Assembly: GCA_956465555.1 (NCBI GenBank)
Contig: OY101116.1
Coordinates: forward strand, 2,480,001 to 2,544,000
Direction: 5' to 3'
DNA: 64,000 bases
Source of the DNA: Nitzschia sp. pyKryTriq1
Taxonomy: Eukaryota; Bacillariophyta; Bacillariophyceae; Bacillariales; Bacillariaceae
Shown: in pieces, positions 1-8,967 of the stretch
Layout: the number at the start of each line of letters is the position of its first letter
Position numbering within the stretch: position 1 is the first letter of the stretch
Notes under the pieces: generated by a model
Database searches by the model: none
The model's input: the letters and a program-made list of their open reading frames with translations, nothing else
What the model was told of the DNA's origin: nothing
Position numbers and translations under genes: made by a program

Positions 1-933
1 AAAGCCAGCGTATGGGTCATGAGTCCACCTTGCCAACCTCATACTCGGCAGCACTCAAATCAGTCTGAAGATCTGAAGGATCCAAGATCGGCGAGTTTCC
101 TTCATCTTGTGGATTTGATAAGAAAAATGAAGGTGGAGTGTTTGCCTTCGCTAATTTGCTTGGAAAACGTGGTTGGATTTGAGACTTCGAGAAGCTGTCA
201 GCTTTGGATCGAAGCCTTGCAAGAGCGAGGTTACAGCATTTGTAGTTTTCATCTCAGCCCAACCCAAGTCGGCTTGCCTAACGATCGTCCCCGACTATTT
301 TGCGTCGCAGTGCAAAAGAAAATGTCCGAAGAATCCCCAGCCGAAACTGAAGGTCTGCTGTCTTACTTTAATCAATCTTCACCATCGACTATCTTGACAT
401 CAATTCCTGCCCTGGCAGTCAAGCCAGAGCATGAGATGGTTCTTTCCGATTTGCCTTGTATTTCATCGTTTTTGGACGAACCTTCCGACCATGAGGCTCT
501 CCAGGTACCATCCAAAGTATTCCAGGGTAGTGCCGCCTGGTGCTTCGATATGGTTGCTCCAAAAAGTCGACGCTCGTCATGCTTTACACAATCGTATGGC
601 CGATACATTCGAGGGACTGGAAGTGTTTTATATCAAGACGAAAACCGGGAAATAAATTTGATGGCTCCCGAAGATCGTAATTTTGACGAAGATTGGGCAA
701 ATAATTTTGATTTTACGAAGCTGCGTTACTTTTCAGGAATGGAAATGGCTCGACTGATGGGATTCTCAAACTATTTTTCCTTTCCCTCCAATTGTTCCTA
801 CAAACAGCAATGGAAACTTATCGGAAATTCTCTGAACGTTCGAGTTGCATCCAGAATTGTAGAACTTGGTCTTCGTTTGATGGCAAAGCCAAAACGTTCA
901 AAGGGGGTCTTAGAGGACCCTACAGCTTCCTGA
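1..933 (+). CDS. DNMT2: DNMT2/TRDMT1-type tRNA (cytosine-5) methyltransferase, 5' end outside window
   Basis: The reading frame is open from base 1, so the N-terminal part with the SAM-binding FSG motif lies before the window; 310 residues are visible. Seen: the motif IV SPPCQP loop with the catalytic Cys (codon 31-33), the ENV motif VI, the LSPTQVGLPNDRPR block, the Dnmt2-specific CFT tripeptide followed by YGRYIRGTGSVL, and the C-terminal GNSLNVRVAS block. This set of motifs is that of the DNMT2 family, which methylates C38 of tRNA-Asp and related tRNAs in other eukaryotes; a DNA methyltransferase role is less likely because the CFT signature is specific to DNMT2. The gene runs convergently to the next gene, with a 456-base gap. 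Family assignment is strong; the substrate is inferred. Confidence 0.93.
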   Translation, partial: KASVWVMSPPCQPHTRQHSNQSEDLKDPRSASFLHLVDLIRKMKVECLPSLICLENVVGFETSRSCQLWIEALQERGYSICSFHLSPTQVGLPNDRPRLFCVAVQKKMSEESPAETEGLLSYFNQSSPSTILTSIPALAVKPEHEMVLSDLPCISSFLDEPSDHEALQVPSKVFQGSAAWCFDMVAPKSRRSSCFTQSYGRYIRGTGSVLYQDENREINLMAPEDRNFDEDWANNFDFTKLRYFSGMEMARLMGFSNYFSFPSNCSYKQQWKLIGNSLNVRVASRIVELGLRLMAKPKRSKGVLEDPTAS

Positions 934-1389
934 TCTCTCTTGTGGATAGGGACCTGTTGCCTGTTTGCGAAATCGTCAAGCACAACGTATCTGTGCGGGA
1001 ACGACGCAAGTGGTATCCATTTCGAACTGACGGAGGTTATCGGGACCATAGTTTCTCATTCGAGAAGCCCAAAACATATCTCTGCTCAGACGATGATGAT
1101 GCAAGAGTAGAGGCCAAGATTCTACTTTACGAATACTGTATCGTGTCCGTTGCGAGGTTGCGCGAAGTGCTAGCTGAACATTTGCTTGGTGAAGATCCAT
1201 CACATAGACTCAAAAGGAGTTGCAATCTCGCTGCCATGCTGTCCGTAGTTAGTGTGAGGCAGACGAAATTGAGATGGGATGGGATGGGATTGGATGGAAT
1301 TCATCGCTCATTGAGATCCCTTCGTTGCTCTACGGTACGAATTTGCCAAAGCGAGCCCGAAAGATCAAAGAAAGATTCAGCCGTCGATT
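934..1389. other. Convergent 3' intergenic gap
   Basis: This gap lies between two convergent stop codons. It holds only a short GGGAT-type repeat near 1274-1300. Open frames here run out of, or antisense to, the flanking genes and show no family features. I see nothing else. Confidence 0.6.
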
Positions 1390-1989
1390 TCAATATGCAC
1401 CCTTCAATGTTCGTTCGATGACCAACTTCGCGAGGTCGCTGTCTGACACAGTCAATTGAGGGCATGAAATCCCAAGCACAGGTATCAACTTTAGTGCTAG
1501 CAAATGCTTGCATAGTTCTGGCAATTCTTGATCCGAAGTAGTCTTCTTTGTCGTTTTCTCTAGAAAGGAACGGCAGTTGCAAAAATACAGATTCGGCGTT
1601 GCTCCACTCTCGATACCACCGGTAGAGTCGCCGCAGGCAAAACACATGTAGGCTGCATCTCCAGAACCTCGGACAAGCCAAATGCTTCGGTGCATCGACG
1701 AAATTTTGGTAAAAGTCGATTCATACGAATCAAGCAAGGTCAACGCCGCAGCCAGCAGCGTATTGCCAAAGAGGAATTCAGCGACACGGAGGATTTCATC
1801 ATGCTTTGTTTCGATAGAAGAAGAATCCCGGCCTTGTTGGTCGGTTTGTTTGTCGCCGCCTGCCGTCGTCATGCGGAGAAAATCCTCGAAATGGTAGACT
1901 GGGTGAATGTGTCCCTTCGTCGGCATTGGTACTGCTACAACAAGTCGCTCTGGTGGCATGATTGGGTCGGATGGATGTGGTGGTGCCAT
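1390..1989 (-). CDS. ZSWIM7: ZSWIM7/SWS1-like SWIM zinc-finger protein (Shu complex)
   Basis: The 199-residue protein carries a SWIM zinc finger: C137-x-C139 (YFCNC), then 20 residues, then C160-x-H162 (ELCKHLLALKL). The spacing and the downstream LTVSD..LAKLVI segment match ZSWIM7/SWS1, the SWIM subunit of the Shu complex that helps RAD51 filaments in homologous recombination. Human ZSWIM7 is about 140 residues; this one has a longer N-terminus with a low-complexity stretch (residues 45-60). The ATG at 1989 is the first in frame. An E2F-type site lies about 260 bases upstream, which suits an S-phase repair gene. SWIM domain is clear; orthology is inferred from spacing and the flanking segment. 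Confidence 0.75.
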   Translation of the reverse strand: MAPPHPSDPIMPPERLVVAVPMPTKGHIHPVYHFEDFLRMTTAGGDKQTDQQGRDSSSIETKHDEILRVAEFLFGNTLLAAALTLLDSYESTFTKISSMHRSIWLVRGSGDAAYMCFACGDSTGGIESGATPNLYFCNCRSFLEKTTKKTTSDQELPELCKHLLALKLIPVLGISCPQLTVSDSDLAKLVIERTLKGAY

Positions 1990-2476
1990 TGATTTCCAAA
2001 TGTCTATGCGGGGATCGACAATAGGTATTGTGGAAGATGAGAGAAACGGGCGACGAAGAGGCTCCTTTTATTGTTCGCTTTGCTTTTCGCTTGTGTGCCA
2101 GCATACAAGTACTGGTACATACGGTACAAGTTGACTAGAGTAATACGAACTGGAACACGCCATTGTCGCATCATCTCGTCTCTCGTCTCGTCTCGCGCTT
2201 CGTGTGATGCGGGCGACCGCGGCCGAGGGTCCTGCCGCTGGTTTTTGCAGTTCGCGCCAAAAACGTAGAGAGAGAAAAGGATTGAGGAATGAGGGGCGAC
2301 TAACACGACCACTGAGAAGAATATTTCTGACCTCAGGTTCAAGATCTAATATCGTCTCTATGATAGCATACGACGTTGAATATACTACTAGTAGTACTCT
2401 CAGTTACTGCAGTTCTATCTACATACTATGGAGTAGAAGTTACATCGTCCTCCAGCATACCAGCACTGTAATGGTA
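1990..2476. promoter_or_regulatory. Upstream region of the ZSWIM7-like gene
   Basis: The 5' flank of the minus-strand ZSWIM7-like gene also holds the 3' end of the next minus-strand gene. It contains a short GTAC cluster (about 2109-2130), a TCTCGTCTCGTCTCG run near 2178-2195 and an E2F-like site described separately. Confidence 0.5.
2251..2263 (-). promoter_or_regulatory. E2F-type site (TTTTTGGCGCGAA on the minus strand)
   Basis: The minus strand reads TTTTTGGCGCGAA, a near-ideal match to the general E2F site TTTSSCGCGAA. It sits 262 bases upstream of the ZSWIM7-like start codon and in its promoter orientation. The window also encodes an E2F protein. Binding is inferred from sequence only. 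Confidence 0.5.
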
Positions 2477-4243
2477 TCAACTACCTGAACTGCTAGTGCT
2501 GCTACGCCTGACGGAGACTTCTCTTCGGAAGTGATTCGGAATGTCCGTGTTGACATACGTACAATTGCATTTTCGAACCAGCCATTCAAATGTCTCGTAG
2601 TCATCGGGATCGATTCCAGAATAGGTCCAAATCCCAATTGCAAAGCGTTGGCTTAGTTCACGCAGGGCTGCAGCCCCTTCTTCGGTCATCATATTCTTTT
2701 CAAATTGAAGGTAGACGCCATCCAGAGATCCGTCGTCCATGGTAAGCCAACTATCTAGCGGTGAGAAGTCATCGAGACCGACTCGTTGTTCACAGGGTCT
2801 CTTCGGGGGGGCGGCGACAGTCAAGAGCATCAGCCTTGGCATGGTTGTTGCCGTTGCCATTAACAATGGGTTTGGTGCGTCCGCATCTGTTGGTTCTTGT
2901 TCCAGAATCGGCGCTTCCAAATGTGACTGACTCAAATGAGTCTGGCTCAAACTCAAACCAACAGAAGCAGCAACTTTATCCATCGATCCGATTCTCCGGT
3001 GAGAAGAGAATAGAGTCGTCAGAGTCCCAAAGTGATCAAATGAAGTCACACGGTGGTGGATCCCCGATAGGCTCGGAGCATTGGGCATGGCGTTTTCTGT
3101 TTCGTCAACAATGCTCAATTCAGCTCTGAGCCGATGCATGGTAACAGCGTCAAAGCTCATAACCATTGCCACGGCTTGTCGAAGGTCAGGGTGTCGAGTG
3201 AGTAGGCGAGCAAGGGCGGATGCAGCAGCTTCATTTCCCGGCTTAATTTCAATCACTAACTGAGACTTCTCAGAAATAGCGCAAGCAGAACGCAGCACGT
3301 CAATGAGGAGTGGCGGCCGTACGCCGGACTTTAGAGGTATGGAGATAAGCTCACGGAAAGTCAGATCACTGACGTGCTTGTGAGAATTCACATCGTTGGA
3401 ATCCAAAGCTAACCTCAGGAAATTTTCGTCGTGAGCTAGCACCAACTTCTCATCCTTTGTCATAGCTATGTCGCATTCACACAGGTGGATCCCTGATGTC
3501 CATGCTACCTCGTAGGCGCTCAACGAGTTCTCTAGCGGTCGTTTGTCGTTGCGATCCTGAATGTGGTGAAAGCCCCGATGTGCGACAAGATGTGGTAGCA
3601 AGTCCACTTGCGGAATGGACGCGACGAGCCGCTTCAGCCAGTCGAGCTCATCCATCCGAACAGCGATTGCTGCACGGTGCTGTGCCTCACTATCGCTACG
3701 AACCATCGGTCCTATATAGGACAACTCCATTTCGTCAAGGAGCCCTCGCACTAAGCCAATCCCATCTTGAAGCATGTTCTGAGAAGAATATAGCGATGAC
3801 GTGTACAATACTGGCAAAAGCTTGAGTGACAAACTGACTGTCTTGCTGTATTTGTCGTGCTTCTTTACAAGCTTCCGAAGAGCTTCAGTGTTGACTGCTG
3901 CCGTTCGATGAAGCTGAGTCATGAGAGTCAAGACCTCGTGCACTTTCTCAGGATGCATGTTGTCAACAAACGCCTGCAACGCATTCCCTGGGTGGGCACC
4001 TCGGACAACAGCAGGATCTCTTTCGGCCACCACCTGGAAGATCTGATCCCACAAATCTTTCCGTGCTGACCGATAGTCATCCTCAGACGCAGTCAGAGCT
4101 TCTTCCCAGGCTGTAACAAATTTTTCAGTAGGACTATCACCGAATATCAGCGATTTGATATCGTTGTAGTTTACGAGGTAAAGATCTGTTCCTCTATTAT
4201 CCCCATTTCGAAAGCTCTCGACGTGAGAGCCAAACAGAACCAT
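2477..4243 (-). CDS. SPX-domain glycerophosphodiester phosphodiesterase
   Basis: The 588-residue protein has an SPX domain at about residues 1-165 (LVNYNDIKSLI near the N-terminus, ALRKLVKKHDK at 121-131) followed by a GDPD domain from residue 220: HRGF (222-225), PLENS (E238), ECD (E256/D258), LAHDEN (H271/D272) and the later VIEIKPG. These are the catalytic and metal-binding motifs of GDPDs, which cleave glycerophosphodiesters to glycerol-3-phosphate and an alcohol. SPX domains sense inositol pyrophosphates as a readout of phosphate. SPX-GDPD order resembles yeast Gde1 but lacks visible ankyrin repeats. Low-complexity Ser-rich and Gln/His-rich insertions lie within the GDPD half. No signal peptide is obvious, so a cytosolic role in recycling phosphate from phospholipid headgroups is inferred. 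The ATG start fits the usual short SPX leader. Confidence 0.88.
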   Translation of the reverse strand: MVLFGSHVESFRNGDNRGTDLYLVNYNDIKSLIFGDSPTEKFVTAWEEALTASEDDYRSARKDLWDQIFQVVAERDPAVVRGAHPGNALQAFVDNMHPEKVHEVLTLMTQLHRTAAVNTEALRKLVKKHDKYSKTVSLSLKLLPVLYTSSLYSSQNMLQDGIGLVRGLLDEMELSYIGPMVRSDSEAQHRAAIAVRMDELDWLKRLVASIPQVDLLPHLVAHRGFHHIQDRNDKRPLENSLSAYEVAWTSGIHLCECDIAMTKDEKLVLAHDENFLRLALDSNDVNSHKHVSDLTFRELISIPLKSGVRPPLLIDVLRSACAISEKSQLVIEIKPGNEAAASALARLLTRHPDLRQAVAMVMSFDAVTMHRLRAELSIVDETENAMPNAPSLSGIHHRVTSFDHFGTLTTLFSSHRRIGSMDKVAASVGLSLSQTHLSQSHLEAPILEQEPTDADAPNPLLMATATTMPRLMLLTVAAPPKRPCEQRVGLDDFSPLDSWLTMDDGSLDGVYLQFEKNMMTEEGAAALRELSQRFAIGIWTYSGIDPDDYETFEWLVRKCNCTYVNTDIPNHFRREVSVRRSSTSSSGS

Positions 4244-4978
4244 TTTTTGGTCTCCAGGTGAATTCTCCTGCCGGGTCTCCTAGAGAGCTGGAGAGCCTGC
4301 AAAAGGTGATATACTTCTTGCCATTCAAGTCTGGGCGTTGCAGTTATTTTGTTCACTTGCAGGAACGTACTGAAGGCTGCGACGGTCGGTGTTGGCGATG
4401 GGAATCTTGTCGGTCCTGATCGATACAGTAGGCACACGCAGTACGAGTAGCGTTATTTCTCTTAATCACCGGGCTAGCGGGGTGGATGCGTTGCGTTTTG
4501 TTTCACAGTACAAGTACAGCAGCGTAGAGCAGTACATACCGGTAGCTCCTTTCTGGTTTCGTTCGATCTCCGATCTCTTCCGTCTTTCCTCCCCCCCCCA
4601 GATCGTAAAGGGGGCGACAAGGGACAATCCAGGGACAATCAGCCCCTCCTGACAAGGGAAGAGGAAAGAGGACATTACATCCGCCCGACGGACAGACAGT
4701 ATGATTACATAGATGAAAATGTATGTCGCACACTCACGCATGCCAACCATGTAACCATGTGAGAAGCCTAAGTACCATGCTTCAAACGCCAGCCAACGGA
4801 GAAAGATTGAGATTTACTTAGACGATGATACCGACCGTTGAAATCGCCGATAGATTCGTTCCCCTACAGTCAAGTACCACCGAAAGCATTTCGCAAAAAA
4901 TTGCAACTACTGCTCTCAAATTAAAGTCTAACATCGAGAATTAGTACAAAGTACCTTTGTCCATCCGAACCAACAACA
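4244..4978. promoter_or_regulatory. Divergent promoter region
   Basis: This 735-base gap separates the divergent SPX-GDPD and RING genes, so both promoters must lie here. It has scattered GTAC sites (4508-4540, 4949-4956) and a C9 run at 4593-4601. No further coding segment is supported. Confidence 0.5.
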
Positions 4979-6298
4979 ATGGTAGTCAAGACGGAAGTAA
5001 GTTCTCGGCATCGTGCTCCGATCGGAGAAGAGTGCTACTCTGAGCTTCCGCACAAATTTCTCGAGGAATTGCAAAGTTTGGAGCTTCACTATCCGGGGTG
5101 GCATAAGGATGTCAATGCTACCAGAGAATGGTTCGAGAAGGGAGCAGAAGCGGACTTTATGAAAAGCTTTCGGAAGCTAAAAGAAAAGCAGAGAGTGTAT
5201 GATGATTACAAGGCACACATGCGCCTGAACGCTTTAGCTGCCGTGGAGCTCGTCTATCCCGGTCACGAGTTTGACAAGCAAGCAGTCGAGCAGTGGCACT
5301 TGCAACACCCCTCCAACGATGAGACCGACATGATTTTCCAGGACAAACTCGAGGGTTTGCGAAATAAGGATAAGCTATTCAATGGAGATCGCTCTCACCC
5401 CAATATTCAGGATCTAGATAAGCTCGACCTGTCGTATCCAGAATGGGAAGAGGATTATCAAGCTGCTGTCGCTGCGCATTGCGACACGCCAGCAAAAAGC
5501 TTCGCGAATAAATTACACCGTCTCCGCCAAAAGCAAGCCGTCTATGATGGAAGTAGAGCACACTGGAGGCTCGTACAGTTGGACAAACTGAATTTGACGT
5601 ATCCCGGCTGGGAAACTGACTTTGCGCAGGTCGAGGAGTGGCACTTCAATAATGCAGACAGCACCAAAAATGACAATCTGTATGCCGAAGTTATCGAGGG
5701 TATGAAAGATCAGCAGCAAATTTATCTCGGTTGGGACCACGACGAAGAAGAGGAAGAGGAAGAAGAATCCGAAGAGGAAGACGAGTCGGTGTCTGAAGGG
5801 TACGCCACCTCTGTGGGATCCTCCGGGTCTCCTACCTCTTCCGTTGAGAAAGAAAAGGCAAAAATGAAGGAGATGGTTGAACTTTACGCATCGATTGCGG
5901 ATAACATCAGTTCGATGGAAGGCAAGAAAAAGAAGCTCATGGAAGAGCGTTCTACTTGCTCCAGTAACCCAGCTTCTTCACGCAATACCTCTCCCGCACC
6001 ACGAGAAAGATCCAACGGTCGCGACCAGCCACCAAGAGCCAAAACTCCCGGAACAATGACCGTTTCTGTGCCCAAGATGTTTCCCATGAAATTGGAGGAA
6101 ACGGTCCCTCGTCCACCAAAGCAAGTTACCCTTGGAAAATGCGAAGTCTGTTTGATCCGGAAAAAGACCCATGTTTTTGTTCCATGCGGGCATCTCTGTG
6201 CTTGTGCAGCCTGCAGTCACAAGGCGATGGAAGAGACGGGTAGTTGCCCCATTTGTCGGAATCAATCTGAGAACAGTTTTAGGGTGTTCTTGACGTAA
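4979..6298 (+). CDS. RING-finger protein with four YPGW repeats
   Basis: The 439-residue protein has four degenerate tandem repeats of 55-60 residues. Each opens with YPGW or a variant (residues 38, 93, 153, 208) and continues with an acidic pair, a WH or AH, then K-L..L-R-K-Q-x-VYDG-x-RAH. A Glu/Asp-rich linker follows (about 254-275), then a Ser/Pro/Thr-rich region. A C-terminal C3HC4 RING (388-427) has CEVC, FVPCGHLCAC and CPIC. The RING resembles that of IAP/MULAN-type E3 ubiquitin ligases, so an E3 role with the repeats as substrate binders is inferred. I recall similar YPGW repeats from other diatom proteins of unknown function, but cannot check. No membrane segment or signal peptide is seen. 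One exon. Confidence 0.8.
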   Translation: MVVKTEVSSRHRAPIGEECYSELPHKFLEELQSLELHYPGWHKDVNATREWFEKGAEADFMKSFRKLKEKQRVYDDYKAHMRLNALAAVELVYPGHEFDKQAVEQWHLQHPSNDETDMIFQDKLEGLRNKDKLFNGDRSHPNIQDLDKLDLSYPEWEEDYQAAVAAHCDTPAKSFANKLHRLRQKQAVYDGSRAHWRLVQLDKLNLTYPGWETDFAQVEEWHFNNADSTKNDNLYAEVIEGMKDQQQIYLGWDHDEEEEEEEESEEEDESVSEGYATSVGSSGSPTSSVEKEKAKMKEMVELYASIADNISSMEGKKKKLMEERSTCSSNPASSRNTSPAPRERSNGRDQPPRAKTPGTMTVSVPKMFPMKLEETVPRPPKQVTLGKCEVCLIRKKTHVFVPCGHLCACAACSHKAMEETGSCPICRNQSENSFRVFLT

Positions 6299-7020
6299 CC
6301 GCCACAAAGATCCACCACTCGCAGCATGGGAGTGTTTGTAGAAGAAGAGAAAAGGCTAATTTTCAAACTTGACTTCATCTTAGAAAAATATACCGTACGT
6401 CCTCTTTGCTTATTCTTAGTCGAGACAGACTAGTAGATCCGGAAGCACCGACGGGCGACCATTTGCTGCGGTCCTTCTTCCTGTAATGCTTTGTTTTGTC
6501 CAAGCCAATTCTTACTCCTTGTGTGCTATATAGCTAAATTAGACAGTGCACTTTATCGCAAGAATTTTAGTTGCATACAATACTGAGATTGTAGAGCTCT
6601 CTCTCGCTCTCTCTAGCTACTAGCTACTAGCTACTAGCTACTAGCTACTAGCGAGAGAGATGATAGAACCCCTGATCTGGATCCGATCGGAGGATATCAG
6701 ATATCAGACCAGCCGTGTGATGGGAGGGAAAATGATTTAGGGGTGATTTTTCGACGCCCCCTTTTGACGCATTGGTCATTTTCATTGTTGTTTGGCAAGA
6801 GGAATAACGCAGCAAAACCGCACACGGTACTTGTACTGCTAGACTATGAGTACGAGTACTGGGTACCGGAACCAACGATGAACGATGATGACGATGATGA
6901 TCGATGATCATATTATGTGTCGTGATCATTGCGAAGGACTGCTGTTGATGAAGACCTCTAGTAGAGATTCTGTACTCGTAGAAGCACGGCCTCTCCCGCA
7001 CACTCAAGAAACACGAAGCC
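6299..7020. promoter_or_regulatory. Intergenic region before the GPI-like gene
   Basis: Holds the 3' flank of the RING gene and the 5' flank of the GPI paralogue. It contains a CTAGCTA tandem repeat with inverted arms (listed separately), a GTAC cluster at 6825-6872 and a GATGATGATCGATGATCAT stretch near 6887-6910. Confidence 0.5.
6597..6660. repeat. CTAGCTA tandem repeat framed by 10-base inverted arms
   Basis: About five to six copies of the 7-base unit CTAGCTA (6612-6651) are framed by TCTCTCTCGC (6597-6606) and its exact reverse complement GCGAGAGAGA (6651-6660). The unit itself contains CTAG and AGCT palindromes, so the block could fold back on itself. Confidence 0.8.
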
Positions 7021-8839
7021 ATGTCGACACCTTGGATCCTCAAATGTACCGATGTCCCTCAATTCGACGCCTTGCAAAATGCGGCGGCGGAATTCCAATC
7101 GGATGACAAGCTACACCTTCGAAATCTGTGCAACGATTCAAGTAGATGTGCAGGCTTGACAGCTGTCCACATGTCAAAAGGTTTTCGAAAGATCATTCTT
7201 GATTACTCGCGGCAGCAGGTGACTGGTGAGACCATGGAGCTGCTTTTCGACCTGGCGGATGCCGTCGAATTCACGCAGAGGCGGGAAGCCTTTCGAAGCG
7301 GTGAACGGATCAATACCACCGAAGACAAGGCAGTTCTTCACCATCTGCTGCGTATGCCAAAAGACTATCATTTCACGGGGAGTGTTCACTCTTTAGCAGA
7401 CAAAATACTGGACGATGTCCATTCAGTGCGAGATCAAGTGGAGCTTTTCACGAAAAACGTGCGCAGTGGTCAGCACAAGGGTGTCACTGGAAAACCTTTG
7501 AAACAAACAGTCGTTGTTACTTGCGGTTCAATGCATCTGGGTACTGAATTTGTTCATGAGGCGCTATCTGCTGACGAAGAGGCGGTCAAGGCAGCCAAGG
7601 GCCGAGGATTGCATTTTCTCTCGAATGTAGATCCCGTGGATACGTTTCTGGCAACGCGAGGCCTCGACCCTGCTGAGACGTTGGTAGTGGTGGTGTCGAA
7701 GGAATTCAATTCTGGAGAATCGCTCAATGCCAGATCAATTCGCAATTGGTTGGTTTCCAACCTGACACAAGAAGGTGTATCTGAGCAGACGATCATCGAA
7801 ACACACTTGTTTGCCGTCACTTCGATGGGTTCCAATTTCGCAAATGTTGGCATCCCAGTGCGCAATATCTTCAAGATCTGGGAATGGGTCATCGGGCGGT
7901 ATAGTGTCACCAGTGCTGCCGGTATTTTGCCTTTGAGTCTACAGTATTCGTATGAGATCATGTCGCAATTTCTAGATGGCGCACATGACATGGACGAACA
8001 CTTCTTCAACGCCCCCCTTCGAGATAATATTCCCGTCCTGCTTGGACTGCTTGGAGTTTGGAACAGTACCTTCATGGGGTGAGTTTCGAATTGGATACTG
8101 TCTGTATATATTGTTGTATGTCTGTCTCTGAACAGCAGCGCTCAAACATTCTTCGTTCAGGTATACGACCAGGGTGGTCTTGCCATACGCTCAAACACTT
8201 CGTCGATTCCCAGCATTTGTGCAGTTGGTGGATATGACAAGCAATGGAAAGCGAGTAGCTTTGGATGGGTCAGAACTTTTGCATCCTTCCGGTGAGATCA
8301 ACTTTGGACAACCAGGCAGCAACAGTCACCATGCCTTCTTTCAATTAATGCACCAAGGCCGTGTGGTTCCAGCCGATTTCATTGGTTTTATGGAATCCCA
8401 GCGACCGATGGATCTTCCCGGCGAGGCTGTTTCTAGTCATGATGAGTACATGTCCAACTTTTTTGCGCAGCCGGACGCTCTGGCGTATGGAAAGACGCTT
8501 GTGGATCTGATGCAGGAAGGCGTCCCGGACGGTCTCCGAGAGCATATGGTGTTTACAGGAAATCGACCATCCAGCTCGATTTTGATGACGCGTCTAGATT
8601 CTTTCAGTGCTGGGCAATTGTTGGCTCTGTATGAACACCGGACCGCTGTTCAGGGATTTGTCTGGGGTATCAATAGCTTTGATCAATATGGACTTGAACT
8701 TGGTAAATTGCTGGCAAAGCATGTCCGCGTTCAATTGGCTGCATCTAGACGGACCGGGGCAACGGTACAAGGATTTAATCTATCGACGAGTTCCCTGCTC
8801 GAAGTATATTTGGCGCACGGCAAGCAGCAACCGAGCTAA
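7021..8839 (+). CDS. Divergent glucose-6-phosphate isomerase paralogue, probably catalytically altered
   Basis: Two exons, 7021..8078 and 8161..8839, give 578 residues; donor GTGAGT and acceptor TTCAG keep the frame (intron 82 bases). The whole GPI fold is recognisable: LDYSRQQVTGETMELL, ERINTTEDKAVLH, KGVTGKPL, GRYSVTSAAG, PGSNSHHAFFQLMHQG and INSFDQYGLELGK. Key positions differ from working enzymes. The GGSDLGP loop is replaced by GSMHLGT, SKTFTT by SKEFNS, and the general-base Glu in GEPGTNGQ by Gln (GQPGSNSH). The ring-opening His region reads ESQRP with no His. The Arg of GRYS and the last Lys of LELGK are kept. The canonical GPI lies 9 kb downstream on the other strand. The frame is intact, so a non-isomerase role (sugar-phosphate binding or regulation) is inferred rather than decay. 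Confidence 0.88.
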
Positions 8840-8967
8840 AGTATAGAAACTTGTGTCATAGAGACAATTTCGTAGAGACAATATGCTGGGAGTACGGCAC
8901 CAAACAAAGACATGTACTAGAAAAGGAAATTCTACCAGCAGTGCGCATTATAATTCATTATTAATTA

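Noticed and set aside
792-1421. Open frame overlapping the end of the DNMT2 gene
   Set aside because: It lies in another frame of a clearly coding region, and its product has no recognisable pattern beyond Arg/Ser/Leu-rich sequence.
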